Source: JBFLYC01 sp040756735
GTDB lineage: Bacteria > Bacillota > DSM-16504 > Desulfitibacterales > Desulfitibacteraceae
Direction: 5' to 3'
Length of the DNA stretch: 9,781 nucleotides
NCBI GenBank assembly: GCA_040756735.1
Contig: JBFLYC010000060.1
Span: 1-9,781 of the forward strand
Shown: one piece after another, positions 7,265 to 9,781 of the stretch
How positions within the stretch are numbered: the stretch's first letter is position 1
How the letters are laid out: each line of letters opens with the position of its first letter
Position numbers and translations under genes: made by a program
Notes under the pieces: model-generated
Database searches by the model: none
Told to the model about the DNA's origin: nothing
Seen by the model: the letters and a program-made list of their open reading frames with translations, nothing else

Positions 7265-9538
7265 GTGAAGATTACAGAAAACGCAAGAAAAATTTTAGAA
7301 AAACGTTATTTAAAAAAAAAGGATGGAATTCCTATTGAAACCCCTGAAGATATGTTTAAGAGAGTAGCGAGTTTTGTAGCAGGAGCCGAATTATCTTTTA
7401 ACCCCAAGATTTCAAAAAAAGACCTTAAAGCCATAGAAGACAAGTTTTATCATTTAATGGCTAACATGGATTTTCAACCTAACAGTCCAACTCTAATGAA
7501 TGCTGGACGAGATCTAGGGCAATTATCAGCCTGCTTTGTACTACCAATAGATGACAGTATGGAGGGGATTTTCACCGCTGTAAAAGATGCAGCTTTAATC
7601 CATAAAAGTGGAGGTGGAACTGGATTTTCATTCTCAAGAATTCGCCCTAAAAACAGCCCTGTACAAACCACTGGTGGTGTTGCTTCAGGACCTGTCTCTT
7701 TTATGAAAGTATTTAACGCTGCTACTGAAGCTATTAAACAAGGAGGTACGCGTAGAGGAGCGAATATGGGGATATTAAGGGTGGATCATCCAGATATCCT
7801 TGAATTCATAACATGTAAACAAGATAATAATGATCTTACTAACTTTAACATTTCAGTTGGTATTACCGACAGTTTTATGAAAGCTTTAGAATATGACGAT
7901 TATTATGAGCTTTGTTTTAACAATCAAATTTATGATAGATATAAAGCTAGGGAGATCTTTGAGTTAATAGTTGAAAGGGCATGGGCAAATGGAGAGCCTG
8001 GAATAGTATTTTTAGATAAACTAAACCAGGGAAATCCAACTCCACTTTTAGGAGAAATTGAGGCAACCAACCCTTGCGGCGAACAGCCACTGTTAGGCTA
8101 TGAAGCATGTAACTTAGGCTCTATTAATGTGGAAAATACATTTGAAAACGGATCAATAAACTGGGACAAGCTTGAAGATATCATATCCTGGTCAATGAGG
8201 TTCTTAGATAATGTAATTGAGGTAAACAAATTCCCATTAGAAAAAATCCAAACCATAGTTGAGGGTAATCGCAAAGTGGGCCTAGGCATTATGGGATGGG
8301 CAAATTTATTATATAGACTACGTATACCTTATAATTCCGAAGAAGCTATTGTACTCGCAGAAAAATTAATGAGTTTTATTCAGAACAAAGCCCATGAAGC
8401 TTCTGTAAAACTAGCTTTGGAAAGAGGTAATTTTCCAAATATCGACAAAAGCATCTATGCAGGGCAAAAAATGAGAAACGCCACCTGCACAACAATAGCA
8501 CCTACTGGAACCATCAGCATGATAGCAGGTACATCATCAGGCATTGAACCTGCATTTTCAATTGCTTACACGAAAAATGTCCTAGACGGAGCGAAGTTAA
8601 TGGAAGTTAACCCCATTTTTGAAGAGTATGTCAACAACAATTATGCTAAAGAAAAGGCAAAAAAGATCATTGAAACAGTAGCATCTGTTGGTAGCGTTTC
8701 CGAAGTTGCTGAACTGCCTGAAAATATCAGAAAAGTATTTATAACCGCTCTTGAAATTGAACCGGATTGGCATATTAAAATGCAAGCTGCTTTTCAAAGA
8801 TACTGTGACAATGCTGTTTCTAAAACAGTGAATTTCCCTTATGAGGCCACAAAGAGTGACGTATTTAAAGCTTATATGCTAGCATATCAATTAGGATGCA
8901 AGGGAGTTACTGTATATAGAACAGGCAGCAGAGAGGAAGAGGTTTTAACCAAAGGCAGTGGTAAAAAGGTAGATTCTCCCGTCCGAATTGAAAAACTATA
9001 TCCAAGACCAAGACCAAAGAGAACCATTGGTGTTACAGAACAGGTGAACACAGGTTGTGGAAGGATGTACATTACCGTCAACTATGATCAAGAAGGGTTG
9101 ATTGAAACATTCATAACAACGGGTTCATCAGGTGGTTGCAGCGGTTTTACTGAGGGAGTTAGTCGTCTCATTTCACTGGCTTTACGAGCAAATATTGCTC
9201 CTGATGCTATTATTGATCAACTTACTTCTGTTAGCTGTCCGACATTTTTAAAGAGAAAGGCTAGTAATAACAGTCTGGTCGGCAAGTCTTGCCCTGATAT
9301 TATTGGCAAAATACTGACCCAGGAGCTTCAATTTGTCAATGATAATAAAGATATTAAAGGAGTTATTAAAGACGCTATTTCTGAATTAAGCGCTTCTTGT
9401 GAAGCTCACATTTCGAAATTTGATGAGCTTAGTGAAGCTCAACTTATTTCTCTGGGAATCTGCCCTGACTGCAAAGAAAAACTTAGATTCGCTGAAGGTT
9501 GTCTAAAATGTGAATGCGGATTTAGTAAGTGCGGTTAA
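7265..9538 (+). CDS. nrdJ: Adenosylcobalamin-dependent (class II) ribonucleoside-diphosphate reductase
   Basis: The enzyme reduces ribonucleotides to deoxyribonucleotides in the cytosol, using coenzyme B12 to make a thiyl radical; it needs no oxygen and no small subunit. The 757-residue protein shows NPCGEQ (269-274) with Asn269, the radical Cys271 and Glu273. The redox cysteines are Cys90 (LSACF) and Cys282 (YEACNLG); the Cys271 to Cys282 spacing of 11 equals that of the Thermotoga maritima enzyme. SGGGTGFSFS (115-124) and APTGTISMIAGTSSGIEP (412-429) are further reductase signatures. After a Gly/Lys-rich linker (about 553-585) comes a TSCPD-type C-terminal domain (SCPD, 675-678) and a Cys-rich end: Cys733, Cys736, Cys746, Cys749, Cys751 and Cys756, ending SKCG. 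I see no frameshift, insertion or missing catalytic residue. The start is GTG, eight bases after AGGAGG (7251-7256), which overlaps the UPF0182 stop. No B12 riboswitch directly precedes it; control must come from upstream or elsewhere. Confidence 0.96.
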   Translation: MKITENARKILEKRYLKKKDGIPIETPEDMFKRVASFVAGAELSFNPKISKKDLKAIEDKFYHLMANMDFQPNSPTLMNAGRDLGQLSACFVLPIDDSMEGIFTAVKDAALIHKSGGGTGFSFSRIRPKNSPVQTTGGVASGPVSFMKVFNAATEAIKQGGTRRGANMGILRVDHPDILEFITCKQDNNDLTNFNISVGITDSFMKALEYDDYYELCFNNQIYDRYKAREIFELIVERAWANGEPGIVFLDKLNQGNPTPLLGEIEATNPCGEQPLLGYEACNLGSINVENTFENGSINWDKLEDIISWSMRFLDNVIEVNKFPLEKIQTIVEGNRKVGLGIMGWANLLYRLRIPYNSEEAIVLAEKLMSFIQNKAHEASVKLALERGNFPNIDKSIYAGQKMRNATCTTIAPTGTISMIAGTSSGIEPAFSIAYTKNVLDGAKLMEVNPIFEEYVNNNYAKEKAKKIIETVASVGSVSEVAELPENIRKVFITALEIEPDWHIKMQAAFQRYCDNAVSKTVNFPYEATKSDVFKAYMLAYQLGCKGVTVYRTGSREEEVLTKGSGKKVDSPVRIEKLYPRPRPKRTIGVTEQVNTGCGRMYITVNYDQEGLIETFITTGSSGGCSGFTEGVSRLISLALRANIAPDAIIDQLTSVSCPTFLKRKASNNSLVGKSCPDIIGKILTQELQFVNDNKDIKGVIKDAISELSASCEAHISKFDELSEAQLISLGICPDCKEKLRFAEGCLKCECGFSKCG

Positions 9539-9544
9539 AAACCA

Positions 9545-9574
9545 TTAATAAACATTCAATTAATAAATATTCAA
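9545..9574 (+). repeat. Two-copy 15-bp tandem repeat
   Basis: TTAATAAACATTCAA (9545-9559) is followed immediately by TTAATAAATATTCAA (9560-9574), with one C/T difference. It lies between the nrdJ stop and the terminator, and the last two bases of the second copy form the foot of the terminator stem. It is most simply a local slippage duplication. Confidence 0.8.
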
Positions 9575-9623
9575 CCCTGGGGGAAAATAATTAAAAATAT
9601 TTTACCCAGGGTTTATTATTTTT
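9573..9623 (+). terminator. Intrinsic terminator after nrdJ
   Basis: AACCCTGGG (9573-9581) pairs perfectly with CCCAGGGTT (9605-9613). A small asymmetric bulge (GG 9582-9583 against A 9604) is followed by an inner stem of AAAATA (9584-9589) with TATTTT (9598-9603) and an eight-base loop. The T-rich tail (TTTATTATTTTT, 9612-9623) is interrupted by A residues, so it may be less than fully efficient. Confidence 0.8.
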
Positions 9624-9646
9624 GAAAAAAATGGAGGATAGCCATA

Positions 9647-9757
9647 ATGGACTGGTATATAACTGATCTTTCGCACCCTTACACAACAAGAACTAACATT
9701 TATCCCAGTCAATTTTTTCGGGAAGAGCCTATGGTAATTAAGGGCCACCTACCCTAG
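9647..9757 (+). CDS. Doubtful 36-codon small ORF behind the nrdJ terminator
   Basis: ATG 9647 opens 36 codons to TAG 9755. GGAGG (9633-9637) sits nine bases upstream, a good ribosome site. The peptide starts MDWYITDLSHPYTT and matches nothing I recognise. Against it: no promoter fits between the terminator tail (9623) and the ribosome site, and the frame runs through the dispersed repeat (9657-9681) and an insertion-sequence-like end (9704-9729), so it may be only a chance reading of mobile-element DNA. In the other copy of the repeat the same frame also reads TDLSHP but then stops. The frame ends CCC TAG T, and the +1 frame is open from there to the window edge. Confidence 0.25.
   Translation: MDWYITDLSHPYTTRTNIYPSQFFREEPMVIKGHLP
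9657..9681 (-). repeat. Right arm of the 25-bp dispersed inverted repeat
   Basis: This is the reverse-complement partner of 106-130, with 24 of 25 identities and an exact 21-base core at 9661-9681. It lies just inside an insertion-sequence-like end (9704-9729) and inside the doubtful small ORF. Read on the - strand, the sequence outside it includes CGAAAAAATTGAC, which loosely resembles the outer flank of the left copy. Confidence 0.85.
9704..9729 (-). mobile_element. Possible ISL3-like insertion-sequence end (solo or remnant)
   Basis: On the - strand from 9729 the sequence begins GGCTCTTCCCGAAAAAATTG. GGCTCTTCC is, as I recall it, how terminal inverted repeats of several ISL3-family elements (for example IS31831) begin. 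In that orientation the element would lie to the left, towards nrdJ, but there is no matching left end between 9539 and 9700 and no transposase. It would therefore be a solitary end, a small non-autonomous remnant, or a chance resemblance. The eight bases just outside (9730-9737) are where a target duplication would start. Confidence 0.3.
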
Positions 9758-9781
9758 TAAACACATCAAGGTCAAACCCAA

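Noticed and set aside
9738..9779. A - strand frame entering from the right edge and ending at TAA (9740-9738), possibly the C-terminus of a convergent gene.
   Set aside because: Only 13 codons are visible and they match no family I recognise.
1..9781. CRISPR arrays, tRNA or rRNA genes, and phage or defence modules.
   Set aside because: No regularly spaced repeats, tRNA-like cloverleafs, rRNA stretches or recognisable phage or defence proteins were seen.

Overview
This window reads as a piece of chromosome from an AT-rich, probably anaerobic Firmicute of the Clostridia type. The basis is the base composition, very strong AGGAGG-type ribosome binding sites, GTG starts, compact intrinsic terminators, a YwlG-family gene, and a stand-alone adenosylcobalamin-dependent (class II) ribonucleotide reductase. 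This is an inference from gene content and signals; no RNA marker gene is present to prove it. All supported genes are on the + strand.

Layout. Bases 1-297 are non-coding. They hold one arm of a long inverted repeat and a plausible promoter leading to an EF-G-like GTPase (298-2337), which ends in a clear intrinsic terminator. A YwlG/UPF0340 gene (2443-2994) and D-alanine--D-alanine ligase (best start GTG 3064, ending 3999) follow as a likely pair. Next is a self-contained unit: a near-consensus sigma-A promoter, a 62-residue Com-like zinc-finger protein (4164-4352) and a perfect hairpin terminator. The last block is a 922-residue UPF0182 membrane protein (4484-7252) followed after 12 bases by NrdJ (7265-9538), whose Shine-Dalgarno overlaps the UPF0182 stop codon; a bulged hairpin terminator closes the block. 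The final ~140 bases carry a doubtful 36-codon reading frame, the second arm of the inverted repeat, and an ISL3-like terminal sequence.

How the genes fit together. Most are housekeeping: a translation-factor paralogue, cell-wall dipeptide synthesis and deoxynucleotide synthesis. I see no single pathway linking them and no defence, CRISPR or phage system. The less ordinary signals are the orphan Com-like gene with its own promoter and terminator, the tight coupling of an uncharacterised membrane protein to B12-dependent RNR, the Tyr-for-His change in the G3 motif of the EF-G paralogue, and the inward-facing repeat arms (24 of 25 bases identical, about 9.5 kb apart) that bracket every gene in the window.
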